Assembly: GCF_014805685.1 (NCBI RefSeq)
Contig: NC_060911.1
Coordinates: forward strand, 13,631,212-13,695,211
Reading direction: 5' to 3'
Length of the DNA: 64,000 bases
DNA from: Silurus meridionalis
Taxonomy: Eukaryota; Chordata; Actinopteri; Siluriformes; Siluridae
In this document: one piece after another, positions 25,212 through 36,505 of the stretch
Layout of the letters: every line of letters begins with the position of its first letter
Numbering within the stretch: the first letter of the stretch is position 1
Translations under genes and position numbers: made by a program
The notes under the pieces: model-generated
Told to the model about the DNA's origin: nothing
The model's database searches: none
The model's input: only the letters and a program-made list of their open reading frames with translations

Positions 25212-25312
25212 TAATTCGCTCTAGGAAGATGTTCCACTACATTTTGTGGAAATGGGTATGCGATTGTGTGCCTCAAAATATATGTAGCTCGAAACGTCAG
25301 TTGCCCAAAATC
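25212..25312 (+). mobile_element. Degenerate TIR-element fragment
   Basis: TAGGAAGATGTTCCACTACA and GCGATTGTGTGCCTCAAAAT with most of the middle missing. Confidence 0.5.
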
Positions 25313-26074
25313 TCGATATCTAAGGAATCTATGGATCCAAAAATTAGACTATAATAACAGTATCAAAACTAATTTAGTACCACACCTATTTATTCACATT
25401 CTGATATAGCAGATAAAACAGTTACGGCACGCTGTCAAAGGAAAATAGTCAACAGCAGGGAGGAGTGATTAAGCACAGTTACTGTTACCTCCAAGCTAAT
25501 TATTTTCCCCTAACTCCATGTACCAAAGGGTTTCACTCCCAGATAATATCAATATATAAATGAAATGGCTCATTTTAAGATAATTGATCTAATTTGGTGA
25601 GTGAGGAGGGACAGAGGGAGGACCATGCTGGACTCCCTTTAGAACAACGACCCTGTTTTCCTCCCTTTCTCTTTTGCTTTAAAGCCGTCGATCATTTTAT
25701 ACAGCTATCGCACATTCCAAAGGACCAGTCAGAAAATAATGACATTTTCACACTCTACCTGTATGTATTTACAGCATTTTATTTACTTTTTTGTTTTTTT
25801 TGTTTACTTGTGCTGGTGCTGCCAGGTCTAGGTGATTCCTGGCCCTCTAGATCTTTTCACACACTGTAACTGTCACTAATCTCTAGATAGAAAAGACCTG
25901 ACACTATGACTAAGGCTTCGATCTCAAATCATGTTCTGTCTCGAATGGTACCTTAAGCCCTGCTGCCCCTTCAATCAGCAGTCTAAAATGCAGACATTAC
26001 CGTAGGGTACAACGATGACATTCTTTTTTAAATGGAGAGTTTGGGACATGACAATAGATTTAATAGCCTGAAAG

Positions 26075-26790
26075 CTTAAAGTTTTGGTTTTGACTTGGAC
26101 ACAATGGTTCAAGACTCTGGAATCCACTCAGATTTAGATTATAGACTCAATTTTGACTCTTGAATAACGACTTCGGATTTCTTGTTTCAGCAACATTGCT
26201 CGAGACTCTGGACTTGATGACGTCTTCTGAATTCCGAACTGATCTTTAATTTGTGTTTAGAGTCATTGTAATCAACTCTATTGCGACAGCTTTGCATTTC
26301 AAATCAGACTCCACAGCATCAGACGTTGTACGGATTAAGACTAAATTAATATAAATCAGCTCAAGACTTTGGACTTTACTTAGATTTTATAACTCAAGAT
26401 TCTGAACCTGACTTGGATATTATAGCTCAAGACCATAAAACTAACCTTTACTCTTACTGCTTAAGTCTCTGAACCTAATTTAGACCTCAATACTCTGAAC
26501 TTGACTTGGATTTTACTGCTCATGGCATTAAATAAGACTCTAATCTTACAGCTCAGGACTCTAAACCTGACTTAGATCCTACAGCTCAAGTCTCTGAATT
26601 GACTCATATTTTTCAGCTTAAGACCCTAAACTAGACTCTAATCTTACAGTTTAAGTCTCTGAACAAGACTTAGATCGAAGAGCTGAAGTCAGTAAAATAG
26701 ACTTTTACCTTATAGCTTAAGACTCTTAAACTCTTTTTTGCTGAAAACTGGAGCCTAAAAACAACAGCTCAGACTTTGTACTTGATGAAG
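26075..26790. repeat. 33-bp-type degenerate minisatellite, block 1
   Basis: Units of the type GACTCTGAACCTGACTTAGA followed by TCTTACAGCTCAA, diverged and irregular at the left edge. Confidence 0.75.
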
Positions 26791-27809
26791 ATACTAAAAG
26801 AAAAAAAAAAAAATATTCCAGCATTTCCACAGTGAGATCTTTTGGACTCATATCAGTTTGAACACAATACATTTGAGGGAGTTCTGATGCTCGCGTCTAA
26901 GCCTCATGATACATATTATACACAGCTGGACTCGAAAGTGCATTAGTAAGCTTGTTGTGTCAAGTGCCGCCCAAACGTCGCGTATTAGCGGCGCATCCGC
27001 GGCAGAGTTATTATACCCGGTGACATGGTGGGAGCAACGGGGCAGCGTGTTGACTGAGCTTATAGCCTGGGGGCTTCAAGCTTTCACTTATGCAGCATGC
27101 GTAATTAGAGAGTAATAACTCTGAATTCGTTTGCCCATGTCCTCCCCCGCCTTTCTGTTTCCTCTGGCTACAGCCCTCCCACCTTGCACGTGACCTCTCC
27201 ACAGTGAGGTGCCTTGCGTTGTCGTCAGGTGGCTGATGGGATTGAGGCAGGCCTCGGGCTTACCATGCTTTCCCCAGATACGAAGCGACAAGTATTTATT
27301 ACCCTCCACGATGACACCTTTTATTTTTCGATTCGCACCTGCTACACTATAGCGAGCATGTTTCTTTAAGCATGCTCTCAATGCTTTCCTATTATCCTTG
27401 GAAAGGAAACGCCGGCTAGATGCTCAAAGAAGTTCTTTTTTTTTCCCGCTTTTAAATAAATAAAAGAACGTCGGCACGCAGACTTTAAAGCCACCTCGAC
27501 CGAGCCGTTCTTCAAACTCGGTCTGCGCTGCAGTGCAGTTTTTTAGAGTCAGTACACATATCTTGCGCTCCTCTGCGCACAACTCGTTGGCCTAGTTTAC
27601 ACGTGAAGTCTTCACAACGTCAAAGCCGTGTCAAAACGAAAGTGAGACATCTGTTTTTTTTTCATATTTCGAAGAATGCATCGTCAGATGCTTGTTCAGA
27701 TTGCACCCTGAGCTGTGATGTCTGTGTTTCCAAATTTCTTCTCAATTTAGTTCTGGATTCCCACCCACCACACAGCGATTCCATATCAGAAGCCAGATTC
27801 TATAGGATT

Positions 27810-28700
27810 GAGAGTTCTATAAGGTTTCTCAAGACTCTAAATCTGACTAATATCTTATAGCTTAAGACTCTGAACCTGATTTAGATTTTACAGCTCAAGA
27901 CTCTAAACCTAATTTTAATCTTATAGCTTATGACGAACTTGACTCGGATTTTACAGCTCAAGAACCTGAATTAGACTCTAATCCTATAGCTCAAGACTCC
28001 AAACTTACTTCAGATCTTACAGGACAAGATCTTGAAAGCAGATATTCCGTGCAATCTTGCAAAAGAGAAATAATTTTCTATAAGGTTTCTCAAGACTCTA
28101 AACCTGACTTAGATTTTACAGCTCAAGACTCTGAAATTGATTTAGATCTTATAGCTTATGACGTTGAACTTGACTTGGATTTTACAGCTCAAGACTCTGA
28201 ATTCGACCCTATTCTTATGGCTCATGACTCTGAACTTGACTTAGAGCTTATACTTTAGCATTAACTTTGAATTTGCCTTAGATATTACAGTTCAAGAACC
28301 TGAATTAGGCTGTATTCTTATAGCTCAAGACTCTAAAATTACTTCAGATCTTACAGGACAAAATCTTAAAAGCAGAAATGGCATCTTGCAAAAGGGAAAT
28401 CATTTCTATTAGATTTCTATAAGGTTTCTCAAGACTCTAAACCTAAAAATAGCTGAACCTGACTCGAATTTTACAGCTAAGGAACTTAAAATAAGACTAT
28501 GATCTTATAACTTAAGACTCTGCACTTGATTTAGATCTTTTAGCTTATGATGTTGAACCTGACTCGGGTTTTACAGCTCAAGAACCTGAATTAGACTCTT
28601 TTCTTATAGCTCAAGATTCTGAATTCGACTCTTTTTTATGGCTCAAGACTCTGATCTTACACTAGCTCAAGACTTACAGGACAAGATCTTGAATGCAGAT
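27810..28700. repeat. 33-bp degenerate minisatellite, block 2
   Basis: Units near 33 bp (TTATAGCTTAAGACTCTGAA, CCTGATTTAGAT). TTCTATAAGGTTTCTCAAGA recurs at about 27816, 28077 and 28418, so a higher-order period of about 260-345 bp is superimposed. Because 33 is divisible by 3, a stretch (28049-28258) stays open and codes for an Asp/Glu-rich repeat peptide; nothing suggests it is translated. Confidence 0.8.
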
Positions 28701-29759
28701 TTGCGACACCATCTTGTGAAAGAGGTGTTAAATACAGATTTCTAAAAGGAGGTTTTTCGGGAGTTGGTAGAGGAATATTTGGAGGGAAGATAAACCACAA
28801 ATTGGCTCCAATGTCATTTCAAAAATATGGAACTGCTTTTATATATTATGGTTTAATTTCCTTCTTTAACGGTTCACTAAACACACAAATTTTGATATGA
28901 ACTTCCTCTAATGAAGCCCTTGAAAACAACACCTCCTTTCTTTTGTTACCTTTTTTTTAATCATTTCTGCAACCAGAAAGCTTAAAAACACTCGTTATAG
29001 CCTCCTCTCTGGATGTTCTCCGGCGCAAAACACGCCGAGATCTGAAACCCTCTTCTCGCTTTTCCGTATATACTGTAAGAGCAGCAAAATCGCATTTCGG
29101 TCGACTCGGCACAATCCGAACGTTTTTGTCAAAACCTTTTGCTTCACTTGTTTACTTGTTTACTTCTCTGCCCCTTGGTTTCTTAGTTCATGCTCTGTCT
29201 CCTGACCTTCCGGTGACTGTAAAATTTATAGCATAATTAGCATGATAAATAGTATTTTTAAAATTTGTTTTAATTGGAAATGAAAATGTCATTGTTTTTT
29301 ATATAAATATATATCTATTTAAATCTTAAGGTATTTGAATGCCTTCGAAGTGATAATTAGGTGTAAACATGGAAAAAAAAAAAAAAAAGAAAGAAGGCAT
29401 TGATCTAAAATATTGTGTAACTAGAATTTAAAGTAGAAAAATATTTTTTTGTTGTCAATATTCTGTAGAACTGTCTGGATCTCTGAGAACTGGATGTGTG
29501 TGGTTTTTTTTTAGTTGATTTAATCTCGATAATGTACAATTAATTATGTCAATTAATGGTAACGCAAAGATAAACTGAATTAAATGTTCTTTTTTGGTTT
29601 GTTTCTTTGTTTTGTAATCATTTTTTTTTCCCTAATAAAATTAAATAATATAAATACTCATTTTAAAAAAAATTCACCAATTGTGCAGTCCAGGCTTCTA
29701 CTATTTAACTCTTGACCTTCCAGCTTGTAACCAATGAAATGTCTCTTTAAACTTTAAAG

Positions 29760-29849
29760 GCAACATTGATAACGAACGACTGGCGATCGCTAGGCAGCGA
29801 ATCCCATACCGACTCGGTCGAGTAGTTGACGAATGGCTACTCGACAAAG
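29760..29849 (+). CDS. nrxn2: Neurexin splice site 4 (SS4/AS4) cassette exon, 90 nt
   Basis: This is the alternative SS4 cassette, which inserts 30 residues into LNS6 and changes partner choice: known effects include weakening LRRTM and some neuroligin binding and enabling cerebellin-GluD bridging. The exon lies between AG (29758-29759) and GT (29850-29851), is exactly 90 nt and starts and ends in phase 1, so skipping preserves the frame. It reads [20 protein letters not shown] then VVDEWLLDK, with split Gly codons at both junctions. This matches the NRXN1/NRXN2 cassette type and not the NRXN3 type (PFKYNRPVEEW-like, from memory). The acceptor is weak: the tract before the AG is A-rich (TTAAACTTTAAAG), as expected for a regulated exon. 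A cluster of TAAA motifs lies in the first 125 nt of the downstream intron. Inclusion cannot be judged from DNA alone. Confidence 0.97.
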
Positions 29850-29850
29850 G

Positions 29851-29974
29851 TAAAAACCCCCATGATTAAAACTTAACCAGTAATTTTAACTATAAAGTAT
29901 TTTTTTTATTGATTCATTCATTGATGGATTGATTGATTTTTTCAGCACAAATAAACGAATAAATTAAAGTTAAA
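29851..29974 (+). promoter_or_regulatory. TAAA-motif cluster downstream of the SS4 exon (probable STAR-protein site)
   Basis: Seven TAAA motifs begin at 29851, 29867, 29893, 29952, 29960, 29965 and 29971; the last four fall within 23 nt. The STAR-family proteins SAM68, SLM1 and SLM2 (KHDRBS1-3) are known to bind UAAA-type repeats in this intron of mammalian neurexin genes and repress SS4 inclusion. Position and motif match that element; function here is inferred, and the local A/T richness raises the chance expectation. Confidence 0.6.
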
Positions 29975-30999
29975 CAGACAACCATAACCAGCGAATAGCA
30001 CATAAATGTAGTTCCTATAATGTTTTTTGAGTGCTTTATGTACATTTTTCTAGACTATTTCTAATTCTATATATATATATTTCAATGTTTTTATGTTAAT
30101 TACAGGTTAAAGGGACTGTAATGTAAATCTAAGTAGTTTATAAACTTACATGTTAATATTAATCTTGCAATCTTATATTTTATTAAAAGTTTAAATGCTA
30201 AAAAATATATATTAAATTAGATTTAATGTTTTTTCCCGTAATTTTGCTACAAATGCGATTTAATGTGGACAATTAAACCGAGCTAAATAGTCCGAAATGG
30301 ATTGGCATGAGAAGTCCCTTTAACGAAACATGTCAAAAATTTACGCAAGGCATGAAGTGACAGATAAAAGAGCCAGAAATGACGTGGAAGTGCATGCCTG
30401 TGTCGTCGCTGTTGTTTGTCATTTTGTTATTTTATGTATTTTTTTTTTTATTTGTTGTATTTTTTTTTTTTTTAATGGGAAATATTTGGGAAGAAAAATC
30501 AAACCTCACACACATTTTTTCTTCAGAATATTCGTCCGCTTTTTGTTTCCATCACGTTTTTTTTTTATGATCATTTCGAATCCATCAAACCAGATTTCTC
30601 CTCAGTTGCTATGTTTTAACGTGGGAAAAGTTTTCCTAAAAGGACGATTCTCGATCACGGTCTCCGACGGCGCTGTATATATACGTTTCGGATTCGCCGA
30701 TCTCTTTCGAAGAGCGAACATCTTGTTTCTCGAACGCTAATTGGCAGTCGGAGCGGAAACATCTGCTTCGTATGACATTAGCCGAGGAGAGAGAAGCAAA
30801 AAAAAAGAACGCTCTTTAACCACACATGGAGAGTTCATATGGAGAGATTCGCTTTTCACGATTCCTTCATTAATTCTGACAAATGATTCGAGTTTCATTA
30901 AAAAAAAAAAGACTGTGGGAGACGAAGATGTCTTTGGCGTCCTTTTAGGAAAAAAAACTTTTTTATTTATTTATTTTTTTATAATTGTTTTTTTGCATA

Positions 31000-31320
31000 C
31001 ACTATATGGAGAAAAGCTTGTGGACACCTGACCCGTCTTAACGTAGTCTCCATTTGCTTATATAATAAGCTCCACTTCATCTCAAAGGTTTCTAATAGGG
31101 TTGGAGGCTCTATAGAAAATTTTTCCACTCCAACTCATAGAGAGCAGATCTTCATGGAGATGGCTTTGTGGCTTCATGCTGGAACATAGTTGGATCTTTA
31201 AAAAAATAAAAAAAAATGTAAAATGTAATGCTGCTGCATCCAAAGTCACATTCTTTATAATTATATAAAGAAGTACCACATTTGACTGAAAAAGAAAGTG
31301 TCCCAATACTTTTGTCCATA
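31000..31320 (+). mobile_element. TIR-element copy, both termini, just upstream of neurexin stalk exon
   Basis: Starts ACACTATATGGAGAAAAGCT, ends CCCAATACTTTTGTCCATAA; the body is diverged, with an A-rich insertion near 31200. Lies 290 bp upstream of the exon at 31611. Confidence 0.85.
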
Positions 31321-31364
31321 AATATATATATATATATTTGATTTCACAACACTTCACAACACCC

Positions 31365-31365
<1 letters not shown>

Positions 31366-31403
<38 letters not shown>
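31366..31403. repeat. (ATC)n microsatellite
   Basis: About 12 units of CAT, 200 bp upstream of the stalk exon. Confidence 0.95.
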
Positions 31404-31610
31404 GGACAGATAAATTACAAACCATTTCTCGGAGGCGATGGTTAATTTATCCTGCCGGACAAATAATCCATTTTTATTTTTTCCCCCAGGTGTGATTATT
31501 CCCTAAAATTCTTCCCTACCATTTTTTTTTAAAGAAAAAAAAAAATGAGTGTGGGCGCCAGAGCGCTGCCGTCCATCGGTCTGTATTGTTTTGTTTTTTC
31601 CCTGCTTCAG

Positions 31611-31948
31611 GCCGGCAGCTCACCATCTTCAACAGCCAGACTACGATCCAGATCGGCGGCTGGGAGCGAGACCGGAGTCGTTCCTTCCAAGGCCAGATGT
31701 CGGGCCTCTACTACAACGGGCTCAAAGTGTTCAACATGGCCGTCGAGGGCAACCCAAACGTCCGCGTCGAGGGCAGCGTGAGGCTGGTGGGTGAAGCGCC
31801 TTCCTCTTCGTCCTCGTCCTCGTCCTCCTCGATCACGCCTCAATCCAATGCCTCAACCTCCATCATGGAGACCACCACCACCACCAGCAGCACCACGACC
31901 CCCTCCAGCCGCAGAGTCAAGCAGACCACGCCCAGAGACACGCAGCAG
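31611..31948 (+). CDS. nrxn2: Neurexin exon: end of LNS6 and Ser/Thr-rich stalk
   Basis: The exon follows a strong pyrimidine-rich acceptor (TTTTTTCCCTGCTTCAG, ending 31610) and ends CAGCAG before GT at 31949. It is 338 nt: two bases complete the split Gly codon, then 112 codons, phase-0 end. It begins RQLTIFNSQ, where the I and N two apart correspond to known Ca2+-site residues of LNS6, then [25 protein letters not shown] and RLVGE. From about residue 60 it becomes a low-complexity stalk, known in neurexins to be O-glycosylated: a run of ten Ser (near 31800-31832), then [18 protein letters not shown] and a basic stretch RRVK. The loop after IGG (WERDRSRS) looks about two residues longer than in NRXN1 and is richer in Arg. 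The donor (GTCAGG) is not a strong consensus. The next expected exon (acidic SAECPSDDED-type segment) is not found downstream. Confidence 0.95.
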
Positions 31949-33867
31949 GTCAGGCGATTTAATCCTCTTTTAGGTTTCGGCTCGGGATTTGTGTTTCTCA
32001 AGTCCATCGAGTTTCATTATTTTGTGCGATTTTTAACATCAACATTGAATCAATCATTACGGATGAAGTTGTGAAGTGTGCATGTGAATAAAAGTGTGTG
32101 TGGGTTTCAGGGAGCTTTATTTGTTTTTAATTAAAGCAGCTAGCTTAAGCTAAGTTTGGCCGATAAAGTAAAAAAAAATTATTGTAATTACTTGTAAAGG
32201 TTTTTTTTTTTTTTTGCTTATCACTAAAATTACATTTTTTTTATCACCTTGTGTTTTGAAAAATTAGATTTTATATATAAAATTAACTTTTTCGATACAG
32301 GGTTCGGGGCTTTTGGTCCATTATTATAATATTATATATATTATTATATATTATTTAAAATACTATTTAATATGTTTTATAGATTTTTAAAATGTTATTT
32401 ATTATTTAAGCGAGCAGGCATTTTATTCCAAAGTGTTTTCACAAATGTTAATAATAATAAACTGTGTTTTTTTTTGCAATTTTTGCAATTCTTTCCCGCC
32501 AAATTTTACCAAAATTCAACCCGAAACTTCACTTACAAAAGAGAATTAGATTAGATTCCTGTCTAAGGCCAAATTTCTTGTGATTTTAGGGTTAATTCCC
32601 TCACACATTACCAGTTCCTCTTAAAAAAGTGACCCCGTTGGCGCTCCATACCCGGCTCCAAGCCAGCGATCCAGTCTTTTTAAGCATTTAAAGTTTGCAA
32701 ACAGGTTAGGATCGTTTAAATCCCAACATCTATGATCATTAGCTTCAAGAGATGAAACTTCCAGCTTCAGTGCTAGCTTTCCTGAGGGAACCTTTAGAGG
32801 GAACCTGCTACTAAATGGATCGATGGTCTTTTCCCTCCTACTGTATGTTATATATTATTTGAAATACTATTTGATGTTTTATAGATTTTTAGTACGTTAT
32901 ATATAGTTTTTAAATATTTAAATTCCATTAATTTAGGAATCTGAATATTTAAATAGCAAAAAAAACGGTAAACGGGTCCAGTCTCCATAAGCCCCGCCCA
33001 CTTCAAATGGTGTCAATTCCTGAGAACAAAAAATCTGACAAATGACACTGAAACAAGGACACGGGCAGGAATGCTCATCGCTCATCGTGGCCATTTTTTC
33101 ATCCAAGAAGATTTAAACGATTTGCAGAAAAATCACAAGCATTCAAACCACTTCGATTCATAAGCGTCTTACGCCTTGAGCTTCGCAAACGCTGAACCGG
33201 TGATGTCATGCTTTGGTTTGTCCTGGATTCCTGTGAAAAAAAAATATCGACTCGGATAAATAAAACAGCCCGGAATTATCTCGATGCGCATGTTTTTCCT
33301 TTTCATTCACGGGATTGTTGGGGGAATAATGCGATTTGCTGCCGTTGCCGTTTTTATGTCAGTGAAAGTGAAGTGGTTCAGATGCGAAGACCTCGTTCGG
33401 GTTAGCTTGTTATCTACTGAGCGGACGCTTTTTAAAGTAACGCAGCCTCCGGGTTCTTCTCCGACCTCATGCTTCAGAGAGCATGCATAAGCCTCCGGAG
33501 GCGACCGATTGTATTGTGTTTGTGGCACAAAAGGAACAAAAGGGAAGTGTCCTTTTTTTTTTGGTGACGTGATGAGGACCAAATCACGAAATGTACTGAA
33601 TCATGCTCGTGCCAAATCGGTGTGCATCGGGGGCACCGAAGCCCTCAAGGTGAAATTGCTGGGTTCCGCTTGATCACTACTGAAGAGTCTGCTATTAAAT
33701 CTGGGACGCAGAATAAACAGCACGGGCTAACACAATATTCTCACCTTTTTTTTCCCCGGCTATTTATATATCGTTTTCAACCTTCAGGGATTCGGTTTTC
33801 CATGAAACATTGCGACTAGTTAGAAAGCAGTTTGTAAATGCAGAACCTTTAAGTAAATCCTCCGAAG

Positions 33868-33998
33868 GAAGTAGGAGCTCAGGGGTTGAGGTATTGGAAG
33901 TTGCCATTGCTGGGCTCTTAACACTCTCAGTTGCACCATTGAAATGAAGTTGCTCTAGATAACAGCGATACTCTAGATAGGGGCTGCCAAACTCCATT
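33868..33998 (-). repeat. Dispersed repeat of the same family, inverted
   Basis: AAGTTGCCATTGCTGGGCTC, TCTCAGTTGCACCATTGAAA and AGTTGCTCTAGATAAC on the - strand. Confidence 0.6.
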
Positions 33999-34034
33999 CA
34001 ATGTAAATGACTGGTTTTTATACACATAATGAGT

Positions 34035-34245
34035 TGATATTAGGAGTACCTTCTTGAACGTACAGGACTAACTTGGGCTTGTGGGAGTCAGAATTCTTGC
34101 CAATTTGTTAAGGGATCGAATACTTATTTTCGAATGCAAATTAATTTATTACCTTTGATGTTTTTTGGTTTTTTTTTTTGGTCTTTCTCTGTTAAAATAA
34201 AACAACCATAAAAATTCTAGACTGTTCATTACCAAAAATATCAAA
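34035..34245 (+). mobile_element. Tc1-like 3' end relic
   Basis: The stretch resembles the 3' untranslated end and inner terminal repeat of a fish Tc1 element (GGGATCGAATACTTATTTTC, then a T-rich tract, AAATAAAACAACCATAAAAA and TAGACTGTTCATTACC). The outermost terminus is not intact. Confidence 0.55.
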
Positions 34246-34439
34246 AGCTTTCAGGACTAGTTCCGTAACTTCCCAACAGATGGCAGCACAAGGCTGCACG
34301 CACAGTCACAAGGAGCACCAACCCTCATAAATCACGAATTGAAGAATGTGTTGCTTCCATGGCACATTCCAGAAGAACTTTCTTGTAAAAATTTGCTAGT
34401 TTCAAAACTTTTTGATACCACCTTGTGTATGCACCTTCT

Positions 34440-34590
34440 GTACATTAATCACCCAAACCTCTGTGCATATGGACCCATACCCTCATTTACCATATTGCTA
34501 GCTATTGTAGATAAGCCACTTTATGCACTTCCATTACGAGATGTTGGAACTGCATTTCTTTGGCAATAAAGTTGAATCGATTCGAAATTG
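34440..34590 (+). mobile_element. Possible LINE 3' tail
   Basis: ACTTTATGCACTTCCATTAC and GCAATAAAGTTGAATCGATTC resemble the 3' end of fish L2-type LINEs, where an AATAAAGTTGAATC-type signal is common. Short and diverged. Confidence 0.35.
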
Positions 34591-34621
34591 ACCAACCCTA
34601 TAACTTTGCTACTACAATAAG

Positions 34622-34848
34622 TCGCTCACTGATGTAGATGTAGGTAAGGTGAGGAGGTCTGGGCTGTGCCTTCAGCATTCACTTTCATCATGTTCAATAG
34701 GGTCAGCGCTCTAGAGCAGTTCCACATCTTCCATCCCATGGAAATCAGATCTTCATGTAGCTAGTTTTGTGCACTTTGCAACAGGTTTGGTTTCTCCTAG
34801 TTCCAAAGGAAACATTTTCATGCTAGCTTATTAGGAACATCTGTATGC
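34622..34848 (+). mobile_element. TIR-element copy, partial
   Basis: ACTGATGTAGATGTAGGTAA, TGTTCAATAGGGTCAGCGCT, CATGTAGCTAGTTTTGTGCA and GGTTTCTCCTAGTTCCAAAG follow the family body; ends are lost. Confidence 0.7.
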
Positions 34849-35874
34849 CAGAACCGTACATGCCAGGCGGGGTTGATTCCCAACTAGTCCTCCCATTGGT
34901 TCGGTTTGTGTGTCACATGACCAGACGAAGGTCCTGATTGAATCTAGCTGAGCCTGCATGGTCGGATTTTCAGGTGTAACCCCTTGAACCAGGATATGAT
35001 GTCAATCCTGCAACTCTGGACATTTTTTTATCATTTGATCGTCTTGTTTGAGCTCGTCTAAATGATCCTCGTGTCACGATTGAGCGAGTAATCATGTGTA
35101 AGTGAATGTCTTTCCATCAAATCTAAACTCCCCGTGAGGTTTTTGTACGTTGGCACAACGCAGCTTTTATCTTGCGTTACACGTGACTACCGGCTTATCG
35201 TGGTAATGCGATTTCGTCCTCGCCTCATGTGGGCGGAATTCGTTAGGAAGGGGATCACCCCCGAAAAAAAAACAAACAAAAAAAAACTTTGGGAGACTCC
35301 ATCCTGGCAAATCCGAGGCCGATTTTTTTTCCCGTTTGAACGTTACCGCTGAGATGAAACCTCCCGGCTCTCGACTCGGAGGGAAAGAGTGCACCCGAGC
35401 CAGAATAAAGTCAGGAGGCGCGAAAAAAAATGTCTTAATTGCTTATTGTTGCGCAGCTGTGTAACGGTGAGGTGATTAAAAATTAACCAGGGACAAAAAA
35501 GAAAAAGGAAAAAAAAAATCCCCACTGAGCTACAAGAGCAATGCTGAGCACTTATAACACGCAAATGAGCTCATAAATCAGACACAATAACGAACGACGC
35601 TGCAGACGGAGACTGCAGAACGCGGAAGTGGAGCCCAGACAGGAATTTACGCTCAGGTGCGTTCGTGGATCCGTAGCATTACTTTGAATGTTAAAAGATG
35701 ATACGACGCTCTTTAACATCCCATACAGACAGTTCGCTTTTATTTCTTTGGTTCAGACAAACAACAAATCATCACTTTACTTAACTGATGTCTAACGCGT
35801 GGTCCTTTCACGAACACGCCTTCGTAGTGCAAAAAAAAATCAACGATGAAATAAAAGCAGACGTTCTTTTCCTG

Positions 35875-36055
35875 TTGTTTCTGCGAGAAGTTACAGCTCT
35901 ACCTCTGCCATGTTAATCTGTATTCTATGTGACTCTCAGGACATGCCTCAGTCTCCATAGCATTGCGACAGGTCATATTCATGCGGCAGCATTGGGCGCT
36001 GAGAGAACGCGCTCGAGAAACGGTTTAGCGACGAGAAATCTATCTTAGAAGAAAA
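35875..36055 (-). repeat. Inverted repeat pair, right copy
   Basis: GAAGTTACAGCTCTACCTCT and TTCTATGTGACTCTCAGGAC; a central block of about 60 bp is nearly identical, the rest moderately diverged. Confidence 0.85.
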
Positions 36056-36505
36056 TATTGGTCGCAAAAATGATTGGTCAATTTCCAGATAATAAAAGCG
36101 AAACGCATCCAAATGCCAAACTGTACCGCATCACAACTTTAACGTTTATGCCGAAGCACCGATGTTAATCGCTGAACCTTACCATCCCTGGTGTTTATAT
36201 ATGTATGTTTTTCTATCTCTCTCTCTCTCCGTCTCTCTCACTCTTTCTCTCTTGTTTTCTCTATTTTTCCTTGTCTAATGTCTTTGTCTCTTTGTCTTTA
36301 AATTTTTCGGTAAATGGCTTGAGGCACAAGATGAATTTAAGGAACTGGAGAGTTAGAAGAGGTTGCGAGAGAGTGTGAGAAAGTTAGGAAGAAAAAAGAA
36401 TGAATGAATGAAAGGAAATGATAGACAAAGAAGAAAGGGAAAAAAAGTGGGACCAAAAGAAAAGGAGAAAAGATGGGGGATGAGTTGAAAATGCTATATT
36501 TTAAA

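Larger units (their letters stand above)
18267..29759 (+). other. nrxn2: Neurexin intron between LNS6 exon and SS4 cassette
   Basis: About 11.5 kb bounded by the donor at 18267 and the acceptor AG at 29758-29759. It contains a CA repeat, several terminal-repeat element copies in both orientations and the two 33-bp minisatellite blocks. I see nothing gene-like in 19440-21600, 22260-23200, 24690-25200, 25310-26060 or 28700-29740. Confidence 0.85.
29850..31610 (+). other. nrxn2: Neurexin intron downstream of SS4 cassette
   Basis: About 1.76 kb. It starts with the TAAA cluster, is A/T-rich to about 30250, contains an uninformative T-rich open frame at 30330-30740, then a transposon-derived copy at 31000-31320 and an ATC repeat at 31366-31403. 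A TTTTTTCAG stretch ending at 29944 resembles a 3' splice site. Confidence 0.85.

Noticed and set aside
30330..30740. 136-codon open frame in the intron before the stalk exon
   Set aside because: Composition is Phe-rich from T-runs, with no domain; it lies inside an intron and looks like chance.
31545..31843. Overlapping frames on both strands around the stalk exon
   Set aside because: They are shadows of the GC-rich neurexin exon at 31611-31948; only the RQLTIFNSQ frame has homology and correct phase.
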